The notes under the pieces are model-generated. The model made no database searches. It saw nothing but the letters and a program-made list of their open reading frames with translations, and was not told where the DNA came from. A stretch of 64,000 bases of DNA from DATARH01 sp036489765 (GTDB taxonomy: Bacteria > Pseudomonadota > Alphaproteobacteria > ATCC43930 > CGMCC-115725): contig DASXFE010000040.1 in NCBI GenBank assembly GCA_036489765.1, positions 1 to 64,000 on the forward strand, written 5' to 3'. Shown piece after piece: positions 17,546 through 25,153 of the stretch. Numbering within the stretch: position 1 is the first letter of the stretch; each line of letters starts with the position of its first letter. A program made the translations under genes and the position numbers.

Positions 17546-18937
17546 GTGCGCTATCTGAGCACCCGCGACAGCCGACCCGAGCCGGCGATCTTTTCCTTCG
17601 CAGACGTCCTTTTGGCGGGCCTCGCCGAGGATGGCGGGCTCTACGTGCCCGAACGAGTGCCGGCGTTGGGCGCGGTGGCGGCGGTGCCCTATGCCGAACT
17701 GGCGGCGAAGGTGGTCGGGCTCTTTGCCGGCGACGATTTTCCGCCGGCGGAGCTCGGAGCGCTGGCCGCAGAGGCTTACGCGACGTTCCACCACGCCGCG
17801 GTCGCGCCGCTCGTCCAACTCGACGAACGCACCTGGCTGATGGAGCTGTTTCACGGGCCGACACTGGCGTTCAAGGATCTGGCGCTACAACTCGTCGGGC
17901 GGATGATCGACCGGGCGCTGGCGCGGCGCGGAGAGCATGTGACGATCATCGGGGCGACCTCGGGGGATACCGGCTCGGCGGCGCTCGACGCCTGCCGCGG
18001 GCGCGATGCGATCGATGTGTTCTTCCTCTACCCGCATGGCCGCATCTCCGAGGTTCAGCGGCGGCAGATGACGACGGTCGATGCGCCGAACGCGCATGCG
18101 GTCGCCGTCGAAGGCACGTTCGACGACTGCCAGGACATCGTGAAGGCACTGTTCGCCGATCCGCGACTGCGGCAGGATCTGAGCCTCTCGGCGCTCAATT
18201 CGATCAATTTCGCGCGGGTCGCGGCGCAGATCGTCTACTACGCTGCCGCCGGTACGGCGTTGCGCGGGAGAGTGTCGTTCGCGGTGCCGACCGGCAATTT
18301 CGGCAACGTCTATGCCGGGCATCTGGCGCGGGCGATGGGGCTGCCGATCGAGAAGCTGGTGATCGGCACCAATGCCAATGACATTCTCGCGCGCTATCTC
18401 GCGACCGGTCGGATGGTCATCGAGGGGGTGACGCCGAGCCTCAGCCCCAGCATGGACATCCAGGTGTCGAGCAATTTCGAGCGGCTGCTGTTCGAATTGA
18501 AGGGCCGGAGCGGCGCGGCGGTCGGGGCGGCGATCGGCGAGTTCCGCAAGACCGGCGCGCTGCCGCCCGACGACCAGGCCTGGCAGGCGGCGCGGGACCT
18601 CTTTTCGGCACACCGGGTCGATGATGCGGCGACCGTGCGCTCGATCGGGCAGGTCTACCGCGATACCGGGCTGCTGATCGACCCGCACAGCGCGGTGGCG
18701 GTGGCCGCGGCGCGCGCGGAAGGGGCGGGCGACGCGCCGATGGTCGTGCTGTCGACCGCGCATCCGGCGAAATTCCCCGATGCCGTCGAGCGGGCGATCG
18801 GCCTGCGCCCGCCGGTGCCGGCTTCGCTTGCCGAACTCGCCGAGCGACGCGAGCGGGTGACGGTTCTTCCCAACGACGCGACGGCGGTCGCGCGGCATCT
18901 GCGCACCCATGCGCGGCGAACGGCACGGGCGGCATGA
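17546..18937 (+). CDS. thrC: Threonine synthase
   Basis: PLP enzyme that converts O-phosphohomoserine to threonine; 463 residues from GTG 17546 (MRYLSTRDSRPEPAIFSFAD), the normal N-terminus. The PLP lysine is in HGPTLAFKDLALQ near residue 112. ATSGDTGSAALDA binds the cofactor phosphate and PTGNFGNVYAG lies mid-protein. It overlaps the following M16 peptidase by 4 bp (ATGA); thrC followed by an M16 peptidase gene is a frequent alphaproteobacterial order. Confidence 0.97.
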   Translation: MRYLSTRDSRPEPAIFSFADVLLAGLAEDGGLYVPERVPALGAVAAVPYAELAAKVVGLFAGDDFPPAELGALAAEAYATFHHAAVAPLVQLDERTWLMELFHGPTLAFKDLALQLVGRMIDRALARRGEHVTIIGATSGDTGSAALDACRGRDAIDVFFLYPHGRISEVQRRQMTTVDAPNAHAVAVEGTFDDCQDIVKALFADPRLRQDLSLSALNSINFARVAAQIVYYAAAGTALRGRVSFAVPTGNFGNVYAGHLARAMGLPIEKLVIGTNANDILARYLATGRMVIEGVTPSLSPSMDIQVSSNFERLLFELKGRSGAAVGAAIGEFRKTGALPPDDQAWQAARDLFSAHRVDDAATVRSIGQVYRDTGLLIDPHSAVAVAAARAEGAGDAPMVVLSTAHPAKFPDAVERAIGLRPPVPASLAELAERRERVTVLPNDATAVARHLRTHARRTARAA

Positions 18938-20193
18938 GCGCACAGGTCTCGACACTCGCGAACGGGCTGCGGATCGCGACCGACCATATCGGCACGATCG
19001 ATACGGTGTCGCTCGGCCTCTGGGTCGAGGTCGGCACCCGGCACGAGGCGGCCGAAGTCAACGGCGTCGCGCATTTCCTTGAACACATGGCGTTCAAAGG
19101 AACCGAGCGGCGCAGCGCCCGCGCGATCGCCGAGGAGATCGAGGCCGTCGGTGGTCACTTGAACGCCTATACCTCGCGCGAAAGCACGGCTTACTACGCC
19201 AAGGTGTTGAAAGAAGACGCGCCGCTTGCGCTCGATATCCTCGCCGACATCCTCCAGTACTCGGTCTTCGACGCGACCGAGCTCGAGCGCGAGCGCACCG
19301 TGATCCTGCAGGAGATCGGCCAGGCGCACGACACCCCCGACGACATCATCTTCGACCATTTCCAGGAATGCGCCTATCCGGACCAGGCGATGGGGCGGCC
19401 GGTGCTGGGGAGCCCCGAGATCATCAAGCGCCTGTCGCGCGAGGCGGTGACCGCGTATCTGCGCGACCATTACGGCGCCGAGCGGATGGTGCTGTCGGTC
19501 GCCGGCAATATCGAGCACGCGCGGGTCGTCGACCTCGCGGAAAAGCTGCTGTCGCGCCTGCCGCGCGAGCGGGTGGTGACGGCGACGCCGGCCAATTACA
19601 CCGGCGGCGAAATGCGGTTCGAGCGCGACCTCGAACAGCTTCACCTCGTGCTGGGCTTCCCGGGCCTCACCCTCGCCGATCCCGATTATTACGCGGCGGC
19701 GGTGCTGTCGACCGCGTTCGGAGGCGGGATGTCGTCGCGGTTGTTCCAGGAGGTGCGCGAGAAGCGTGGCCTCGTCTACACGATCCATTCCTTTGCCCAC
19801 TCCTACCGCGACAGCGGCCTTTTCGGCATCTATGCCGGCACCGGCGAGGAGGAGGCGGGCGAGCTGATGCCGGTCTTGTGCGAGGAGACGGCAAAGCTCG
19901 CCGACGGGTTCGAGCCGGTGGAACTTCAGCGGGCCAAGGCACAGATGAAGGCCGGTCTCCTGATGTCGCTGGAATCGAGCTCGGCCCGGTGCGAGCAGCT
20001 CGCCCAGCACATGCTGATCCACGGAACGCCGTTCGACCCGGCCGATCTCGTGCGTCGGATCGATGCGGTCGACGATGCCGCGATCGCGCGTGTCGTCCAG
20101 GCGTGGCGGGCGGCGCCGCCGACCCTCACCGCGCTCGGACCGCTCGGCCGGCTCGAGGATTTCGAGCGCTTGCGGGCTCGGCTCGGCAGCTGA
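18934..20193 (+). CDS. M16 family zinc metallopeptidase (mitochondrial processing peptidase-like)
   Basis: A 419-residue M16B peptidase related to the mitochondrial processing peptidase beta subunit. The inverted zinc motif HXXEH is in VAHFLEHMAFKGTERRS (about residues 48-52), with the second zinc Glu about 75 residues later in ELERERTVILQEI. The C-terminal half contains GGGMSSRLFQEVREKRGLVY, the glycine-rich loop and R/Y pair of the family. No signal peptide is visible, so it is probably cytoplasmic. It is coupled to thrC upstream and to the GNAT gene downstream by overlapping start and stop codons. Confidence 0.95.
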   Translation: MSAQVSTLANGLRIATDHIGTIDTVSLGLWVEVGTRHEAAEVNGVAHFLEHMAFKGTERRSARAIAEEIEAVGGHLNAYTSRESTAYYAKVLKEDAPLALDILADILQYSVFDATELERERTVILQEIGQAHDTPDDIIFDHFQECAYPDQAMGRPVLGSPEIIKRLSREAVTAYLRDHYGAERMVLSVAGNIEHARVVDLAEKLLSRLPRERVVTATPANYTGGEMRFERDLEQLHLVLGFPGLTLADPDYYAAAVLSTAFGGGMSSRLFQEVREKRGLVYTIHSFAHSYRDSGLFGIYAGTGEEEAGELMPVLCEETAKLADGFEPVELQRAKAQMKAGLLMSLESSSARCEQLAQHMLIHGTPFDPADLVRRIDAVDDAAIARVVQAWRAAPPTLTALGPLGRLEDFERLRARLGS

Positions 20194-20792
20194 TGGCCCC
20201 TCAGCGCAAGACCTTCCCGCGCCTCTTCCTGACCCGGCCGGAGCCGTTCCGGCTGATGGGCGACAAGGTCTATCTGCGCCCGGCCGAGCGCGGCGATTTC
20301 GAGGAGTGGGCGAGCCTGCGCGCGCGCTCGCGCGACTTCCTGACCCCGTGGGAGCCGACCTGGCCCTCCGACGCGCTGAGCCGGCCCAATTTCCGCGCCC
20401 GCATCGCCCGTTACGCCGAGGATTGGCGCACCGACCAGGGGTACAATTTCTTCATCTTCCGAAGCGATGACGCGCTCGTCGGCGGGGTCGGGCTGTCGAA
20501 TGTGCGCCGCGGCGTCGCCGAGACTGCGAGTCTGGGGTATTGGGTCGGCGCCCCGTTCGCGCGCCAGGGCATGATGACAGCGGCCCTGCCTCTCGTCCTC
20601 GATTTCGCCTTCGACCGCCTGCGCCTCCACCGGGTCGAGGCCGCGTGCCTGCCGATCAACGTGCCGAGCCGTGCCCTCCTCGTCCGTACCGGCTTCCAGC
20701 AGGAAGGCTACGCCCGCAGCTACCTGCTGATCGACGGCAAGTGGCAGGACCACCTGCTGTTCGCGATCCTGCGCGAGGACTGGCGGGCGTAG
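20193..20792 (+). CDS. GNAT family N-acetyltransferase, RimJ/RimL-like
   Basis: A 199-residue acetyltransferase of the RimJ/RimL type, which acetylates protein N-terminal residues. After PFRLMGDKVYLRPAERGDF come the strands GGVGLSNVRRGVAETASLGY and the acetyl-CoA site APFARQGMMTAALPLVLDFA (Q/RxxGxA variant). NVPSRALLVRTGFQQEGYAR is typical of the C-terminal part. The start ATG 20193 shares its A with the stop of the M16 gene, so it is the third gene of the thrC operon. Confidence 0.93.
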   Translation: MAPQRKTFPRLFLTRPEPFRLMGDKVYLRPAERGDFEEWASLRARSRDFLTPWEPTWPSDALSRPNFRARIARYAEDWRTDQGYNFFIFRSDDALVGGVGLSNVRRGVAETASLGYWVGAPFARQGMMTAALPLVLDFAFDRLRLHRVEAACLPINVPSRALLVRTGFQQEGYARSYLLIDGKWQDHLLFAILREDWRA

Positions 20793-20800
20793 AGACGGCG

Positions 20801-21001
20801 GTGCCTCATCCTGTGATCGCCGGCGGTCGCGTCTTCGCGCCTCTGCGCGACGGTGACTATGTTGTTCACGACATGCGGGTGGCAGACGATCGGCTGGGGA
20901 TCGAATGGCCAACTCGGGTTGAGTTTTTTGCCGATGGTCTGCGGTTGCAAGCATTCCCGAATGAGGCGGCCGAAGAATACCGATCGGCGGAGGCCTCCTA
21001 A
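20801..21001 (+). CDS. Small protein resembling a DUF2442 C-terminal half
   Basis: A 66-codon frame from GTG 20801, 8 bp after the GNAT gene. The segment GGRVFAPLRDGDYVVHDMRV and DDRLGIEWPTRVEFFADGL resembles the second half of DUF2442 domains (usually GxVFxPLxD...F..V.V....GTIxWPNGxDxxPxxL). DUF2442 proteins often sit with toxin-antitoxin DUF4160 partners; neither the partner nor the first half of the domain is present. It is either a truncated remnant or a very short diverged member. Confidence 0.5.
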   Translation: MPHPVIAGGRVFAPLRDGDYVVHDMRVADDRLGIEWPTRVEFFADGLRLQAFPNEAAEEYRSAEAS

Positions 21002-21025
21002 ACGAAGACCGCTTAAGCTGGCGCT

Positions 21026-21586
21026 CTACGCGTGGCCGGCCTCGGTGGACAGCATCGTCAGATCCACGCCGAGCTTTCCGAGGGCGCGCTGCCATTTGTT
21101 GTCGAGGTCGCGGTCGAAGACCAGATCGGGGTCGGCGGGGACGGAGAGCCAGCCATTGGCCTGGATCTCGGCGTCGAGCTGGCCCGGCGCCCAGCCGGCG
21201 TAGCCGAGCGCCAGGATGCTGCGGTCGGGGCCGCCGCCGGCGCCGATCGCCCGCAAGATGTCGAGCGTCGCGGTCACCGCGAAGTCGCCGCCGATCTTCA
21301 ACGTGGCGCCCTCGGAATAGTCGGCAGTGTGCAGCACAAAGCCGCGGCCGGGGTCGACGGGTCCGCCGAAATGCACCGGGCGAGGCCGGTTGAGCCGGGA
21401 GGGTTCCAGCTTGAGATGCTGGTACAGCTCCTCGAAGCTCAGCGAGACGAGCGGCTTGTTGATTACAAGCCCCATCGCACCTTCCGCCTCGCTGTGCGCG
21501 CACATGTACACCACCGTGCGGGCGAAGCGCGGGTCCTGCATTTGCGGCATCGCAATCAGGAGGTCACCGGCCAAGGTCTTCATCAT
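21026..21586 (-). CDS. yqgE: YqgE/AlgH family protein (UPF0301)
   Basis: A 186-residue cytoplasmic YqgE/AlgH protein. The start ATG 21586 gives MMKTLAGDLLIAMPQMQDPR, the standard N-terminus, followed by GAMGLVINKP, VHFGGPVDPGRGFVLHTADY and LALGYAGWAPGQLDAEIQAN, all hallmark blocks. The function is unclear; AlgH has been linked to alginate regulation in Pseudomonas. An exported paralogue lies 820 bp away at 22406-23062, with a peroxiredoxin gene in between. Confidence 0.95.
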   Translation of the reverse strand: MMKTLAGDLLIAMPQMQDPRFARTVVYMCAHSEAEGAMGLVINKPLVSLSFEELYQHLKLEPSRLNRPRPVHFGGPVDPGRGFVLHTADYSEGATLKIGGDFAVTATLDILRAIGAGGGPDRSILALGYAGWAPGQLDAEIQANGWLSVPADPDLVFDRDLDNKWQRALGKLGVDLTMLSTEAGHA

Positions 21587-21793
21587 GAGCTCCGCGGTCT
21601 TCCTCTGACCTGTAAACCCTATATAGGCGGATCGGTGCCGCTCCATACCAAAAACAACGCGGGAAGCGCGAACGGGGCAACGCCGAGGCGCCGTTTACGC
21701 CGTACCGGCGCCTATGGTATCGGTGCGCCCAGCGTTGCGGCCGATCGACCCCATCGGGCGCCGGCGCAAGACCAATTTTCAGAGGGACGAGCG

Positions 21794-22276
21794 ATGGCTA
21801 TCAAGGTTGGCGACAAGGTTCCCGCCGGTAAGTTCCGTCATCTGACCGCCGAAGGCCCGAAGGAGATGACCACCGACGAGCTCTTCAGCGGCAAGAAGGT
21901 CGCATTTTTCGCGGTACCGGGCGCGTTCACCCCGACCTGCTCGGCCCGGCACCTGCCGGGTTATGTCGAGCGCTCGGCCGACATCCTGGGCAAGGGCGTC
22001 GATACGATCGCCTGCGTCGCGGTCAACGACGCGTTCGTCATGGGCGCCTGGGGCAAGGAGCACAAGACCGACGGGAAGGTCGTGATGCTCGCCGACGGCA
22101 GCGCAGAGTTCACGAAGGCGATGGGCCTCGAGCTCGACCTCGGCCGCAACGGCATGGGCGTCCGCTCGCAGCGCTACTCGATGCTGGTCGATAACGGCGT
22201 CATCAAGGCGCTCAATGTCGAGCAGCCGGGCCAGTACGACGTCTCAAGCGCCGAGGCAATGATCAAGGGGCTGTAG
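21794..22276 (+). CDS. Peroxiredoxin (Prx5 / AhpC-TSA family)
   Basis: A 160-residue Prx5-type peroxiredoxin that reduces H2O2 and organic peroxides. The peroxidatic Cys49 is in VPGAFTPTCSARHLPG and the conserved Arg in GVRSQRYSMLVDNGVI. DTIACVAVNDAFVMGAWGK is typical of the Prx5 group; this class usually takes electrons from glutaredoxin or thioredoxin. The start ATG 21794 has AGAGGGACGA upstream. The upstream gene on the opposite strand is yqgE, and a palindromic repeat follows. Confidence 0.95.
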   Translation: MAIKVGDKVPAGKFRHLTAEGPKEMTTDELFSGKKVAFFAVPGAFTPTCSARHLPGYVERSADILGKGVDTIACVAVNDAFVMGAWGKEHKTDGKVVMLADGSAEFTKAMGLELDLGRNGMGVRSQRYSMLVDNGVIKALNVEQPGQYDVSSAEAMIKGL

Positions 22277-22284
22277 GCTCCGCT

Positions 22285-22380
22285 CCCCGGCTTTCACCGG
22301 GGTCGCGCCCTCACCCCGGCCTTCGGCCACCCTCTCCCGCTTGCGGGAGAGGGTGGCACGCCGAGCGTGACGGGGTGAGG
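22285..22380. repeat. Nested hairpin repeats after the peroxiredoxin gene
   Basis: Two structures. First a small hairpin CCCCGG-CTTTCA-CCGGGG (22285-22302). Then a palindrome with outer arms CCTCACCCCG (22309-22318) and CGGGGTGAGG (22371-22380) around an inner perfect 14-bp stem CCACCCTCTCCCGC / GCGGGAGAGGGTGG (22327-22356) with a TT loop. This is the well-known CTCTCCCGC..GCGGGAGAG interspersed repeat. It separates convergent genes and probably ends both transcripts. Confidence 0.75.
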
Positions 22381-22405
22381 GCGAGCGCCGCGAGAGGCCA
22401 GCCCC

Positions 22406-23062
22406 TCACAAATCCTGCGTCCGCCGCGCCAGGGCGTGTTTCCACAGATCGTCGCGGTCGTCGTCGAAGATGAGCTTGGGGTCGCCCGGGGTCGAGAACC
22501 AGTCATGGTGCTTGATCTCGTCGTCGAGCTGGCCTGGCCCCCAGCCGGCATAGCCCAGCGCAAAGAAGTACTTGGCCGGCCCCTTGTGGTGGCCGATATC
22601 GCGCAGCACGCCAGTCGTCGGCGTCATCGCGACGATGTTCGGCACCGTGAGTGTCCTTTCGCCCTTGTAGTCAGTCGTGTGGACGACAAAGCCGCGCTCG
22701 GGCTGGACCGGTCCGCCGGCAAAGACGCGGATCGTACCGTTGATGTCGGGGTCGGGCTCCCGGTCCTTGCTGCTCGCGGCGGCGGCAAGGATGTCGGCGA
22801 TCGGCTTTTCCTCGAGCGGCCGGTTGATGACGATGCCCAAGGCGCCGTCGGCGTCATGCGACAGAATGAGGATCACGGCATGCGAAAAACGCGGGTCGCC
22901 CATGGTGTCGGCCGCGATCAGCAGGTCGCCGGGCGGCGGATCGGCGGCCTGGGGCTTTGGCGGCGGGGCCGCCCCCGGACCGGGAAGGGCGGCGCACAAC
23001 GCGATCCCGGCGACGAGCAGAAACGTCCCGGGCGCGAACCGCGAACCCCATGATTTTTGCAT
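22406..23062 (-). CDS. YqgE/AlgH family protein with signal peptide
   Basis: A 218-residue YqgE/AlgH paralogue. Unlike ordinary YqgE it begins with a basic-hydrophobic leader (FAPGTFLLVAGIALCAALPG) followed by a Pro/Ala-rich spacer, so export to the periplasm or membrane anchoring is predicted. The core is intact from about residue 45: GDLLIAADTMGDPRFSHAVI, GALGIVINRPLEEKPI, VFAGGPVQPERGFVVHTTDY and FALGYAGWGPGQLDDEI. Its function is unknown. It shares the block order of the 21026-21586 protein, suggesting duplication and relocalisation. Confidence 0.9.
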   Translation of the reverse strand: MQKSWGSRFAPGTFLLVAGIALCAALPGPGAAPPPKPQAADPPPGDLLIAADTMGDPRFSHAVILILSHDADGALGIVINRPLEEKPIADILAAAASSKDREPDPDINGTIRVFAGGPVQPERGFVVHTTDYKGERTLTVPNIVAMTPTTGVLRDIGHHKGPAKYFFALGYAGWGPGQLDDEIKHHDWFSTPGDPKLIFDDDRDDLWKHALARRTQDL

Positions 23063-23174
23063 CGAACGCCCCCATTCCGGGTCGGCGGCGCCATCATAGC
23101 GCGGGGCACAAGATGTGTCGCCCGGACGGGAAACGGTGGTAGCGTCGACCGGTTCAACCGGGCGCGGGGCGGCG

Positions 23175-24269
23175 ATGGCGGACGGCGACAGGCTCTTGCC
23201 GGCAACGGGGACCGATCTCGTCGAATGGTATTACGAGCGGGGCTGGACCGACGGGCTTCCGGTGGTGCCGCCGACGGAAGAGAAGGTCTCTGCCTGCGTC
23301 GCCGCGATGGGCGGCGAGCCGGAACTCGTCGAATGCAAGGTGCCGCCGCGCTTTGGCAGCCTTTCCCGCGAGGTTCTGGCGATCAACATGGTGATGGCCG
23401 GGTGCCGGCCCGAATACGCCCCGGTCGTGCGCGCGGCGATGCTGGCGCTCGCGGAAAAGGCGTTCAACCTCAACGGGGTCCAGGCGACGACGCACATGGC
23501 GGGGCCGCTCCTGATCGTCAACGGGCCGCTGGCGAGGGCGATCGGGATGAATGGCGGGGTCAACGCGTTCGGTTCGGGCAACCGCGCCAATGCGACGATC
23601 GGCCGGGCGATCCGGCTGATGCTCTTGAATGTCGGCGGCGGGTGGCCGGGCGACCTCGACAAATCGACCCTCGGCCACCCCGGCAAGTACACCTATTGCG
23701 TCGCCGAGAACGAAAGCGACAGCCCGTGGGCGCCTTATCATGTCGAAAAGGGGTTCGCACCCGAGGATTCGACTGTCTTCGTGATCGCCGCCGAGCCGCC
23801 GCATAGCTGCACCAACCATGTCGCCGACGATCCCGAAGGCATCCTCGACACGATCTGTTCGGCGATGTCGACGATCGCCAACAACAACGCCGTGTCGAGC
23901 GGGCATTGCGCGGTCGTGATCGGGCCCGAGCACGCGGCAACGATCGCCGGCAAAGGCTGGACCCGACACGACGTGCGCGAATACCTGCACATGAATGCGT
24001 ACAACCTTTTCGGTCGGCTCGCCTTCGACCATCGCTACGGCAAGGTCTACAACCGCAATCTGCCGCGCTGGTACAAGCGGGAGCTCGACAGCCGCATCCC
24101 GATCGTGCCGAGCCCCGACCATATCCATTTGTTTGTGATCGGCGGCGCCGCCGGCCGGTTTTCCGCCTTCATCCCCGGCTGGGGCCACATGTCGTCGCCG
24201 GTGCTGCGCAGCGTGGATGGGGTCGGCGGCCGGTCGCCGGTATGCGTCGATGGGACGTGTTATTTGTAG
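23175..24269 (+). CDS. Conserved protein of unknown function, upstream partner of the UGSC selenoprotein
   Basis: A 364-residue protein that I cannot place in a named family. No signal peptide or membrane segment is visible. It has well-ordered motifs suggesting an enzyme: EWYYERGWTDGLPVVPPTEE near the N-terminus, NGVQATTHMAGPLLIVNGPL around residue 105, and AEPPHSCTNHVADDPEG in the middle. Towards the C-terminus come FDHRYGKVYNRNLPRWYKRE and IHLFVIGGAAGRFSAFIPGW. Several Cys and His residues (ECKVPPR, AGCRPEY, SCTNH, SGHCAVV, VCVDGTC) could bind metal or take part in thiol chemistry. The start ATG 23175 follows a poor ribosome binding site. It ends 8 bp before the selenoprotein start with GGGGGAG between, so the two form one transcription unit and probably one pathway. 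Confidence 0.85.
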   Translation: MADGDRLLPATGTDLVEWYYERGWTDGLPVVPPTEEKVSACVAAMGGEPELVECKVPPRFGSLSREVLAINMVMAGCRPEYAPVVRAAMLALAEKAFNLNGVQATTHMAGPLLIVNGPLARAIGMNGGVNAFGSGNRANATIGRAIRLMLLNVGGGWPGDLDKSTLGHPGKYTYCVAENESDSPWAPYHVEKGFAPEDSTVFVIAAEPPHSCTNHVADDPEGILDTICSAMSTIANNNAVSSGHCAVVIGPEHAATIAGKGWTRHDVREYLHMNAYNLFGRLAFDHRYGKVYNRNLPRWYKRELDSRIPIVPSPDHIHLFVIGGAAGRFSAFIPGWGHMSSPVLRSVDGVGGRSPVCVDGTCYL

Positions 24270-24277
24270 GGGGAGCG

Positions 24278-24823
24278 ATGACAGGCGAAAACCACGAAAC
24301 CGTCTTCGATCCGCGCGGGACGGTCGAGGCCGAGCGGGTGGCGCCGGCGCCGCGGGCGGGGGCGCTGAAGGGGCTGCGGCTCGGCGTTCTCGACAATACC
24401 AAGTGGAACGGCAACCGCTTGCTGCGCAAGACCGCCGCCCGGCTCGACGCGGAGTTCGGGTTTGCCGCGGTCAACTACTACCGCAAGGAAAGCTTTTCGA
24501 AGGCGGCGGAGCCGGCGCTGATCGACGAGATCGCCCGCGACAACGACATCGTGCTGACTGCCATCGGCGATTGAGGGTCGTGCACCTCGTGCTGTACGCA
24601 TGACGGAGTACAACTCGAAGCGGCGGGGCGGCCGACCGCGGTGGTCGTGACGACCGAATTCCTGCACGAAGCCGAGGTGCAGCGCGACGCGCTCGGCATG
24701 CCCGACCTCGCCCTGGTCGTCATCGACCACCCGCTCTCGACGCTTTCCGATGCGCAGATCGATGCCCGCGCGGAGCAGGCGGCGGGGCAGGCGGTGAGCT
24801 GGTGGGTCGGGAAGAACGGATAG
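24278..24823 (+). CDS. UGSC-type selenoprotein (TGA at 24572-24574 read as selenocysteine)
   Basis: A 181-residue protein if the in-frame TGA at 24572-24574 is read as Sec (residue 99). Before it the frame reads IARDNDIVLTAIGD; after it GSCTSCCTHDGVQLEAAGRP and then VVVTTEFLHEAEVQRDALGM, HPLSTLSD and the TAG at 24821. Codon use and protein character are continuous across the TGA, and the conserved core straddles it, which argues against a nonsense mutation. The motif U-G-S-C defines a computationally described selenoprotein family; DUGSCTSCC also resembles the UGTCTRC site of glycine/proline reductase subunits GrdB/PrdB, as does the later HPL. A hairpin at 24587-24618 fits a bacterial SECIS. 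Redox or reductive cleavage activity is inferred. Translation needs SelA-D elsewhere in the genome. Confidence 0.88.
24587..24618 (+). promoter_or_regulatory. Candidate bacterial SECIS element
   Basis: Inside the selenoprotein gene. TGTAC (24593-24597) pairs with GTACA (24608-24612) around a 10-nt loop GCATGACGGA. The stem extends downward through G-C (24591/24614) and TCG/CGA (24587-24589/24616-24618) with two single mismatches, giving nine pairs. The loop starts with G and begins 23 nt after the TGA, both within the consensus I know for bacterial SECIS elements (apical loop about 16-37 nt from UGA, G among its first two bases). It would recruit SelB with Sec-tRNA. Confidence 0.7.
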
Positions 24824-24861
24824 CGGGCTGCTTGTCCCGGACGCTCGGTGGGCTTACGGCT

Positions 24862-25153
24862 ATGGCAAACTTCGACATGGATGAGCCGATGACGACGAAT
24901 GTCTCTCTTCCTCCTGCGCTTGAGCGCTTCGCGCGCGGATGCGTCGCGGAGGGACGTTACAGCAACGGCAGTGAGGTCGTTCGGTCAGGTCTCCGGCTGC
25001 TTCAGGCAACTTCTGCGCGAACCATTTCGGTTCTGGTCGGTGGCGGGATTCCCGTACGTCATCGTCTATAATTCCGAGCGCGTGCCTCCCAATATCCTCG
25101 CCATCACCCATACGTCGCGGGATATACCCCGCGCTCTGAGGAACCTTGAATGA
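24862..25153 (+). pseudogene. Collapsed parD-parE toxin-antitoxin remnant
   Basis: The first part reads as a ParD antitoxin N-terminus: MTTNVSLPPALERFARGCVA and SEVVRSGLRLLQ (ATG 24862 or 24889). Near 25005 it runs into sequence that, one frame over, is the C-terminus of a ParE toxin: LREPFRFWSVAGFPYVIVYN and ITHTSRDIPRAL, ending at the TGA at 25151-25153. The DNA-binding half of ParD stays, but its toxin-wrapping C-terminus and the first half of ParE are gone, so a single deletion fused the two genes out of frame. The ParD frame ends at 25071. The ParE stop overlaps the next ATG. Confidence 0.82.

Noticed and set aside
24278..24574. Reading the TGA at 24572 as a normal stop, giving a 98-residue protein or a nonsense pseudogene
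   Set aside because: The family-defining motif lies directly after the TGA, the frame stays open and conserved-looking to 24823, and a SECIS-like hairpin follows at the right distance.
24577..24604. Alternative 7-bp hairpin GTCGTGC/GCATGAC as the SECIS
   Set aside because: Its loop begins only 9 nt after the TGA, too close for a bacterial SECIS; it may compete with the 24587-24618 structure but is unlikely to be the functional one.
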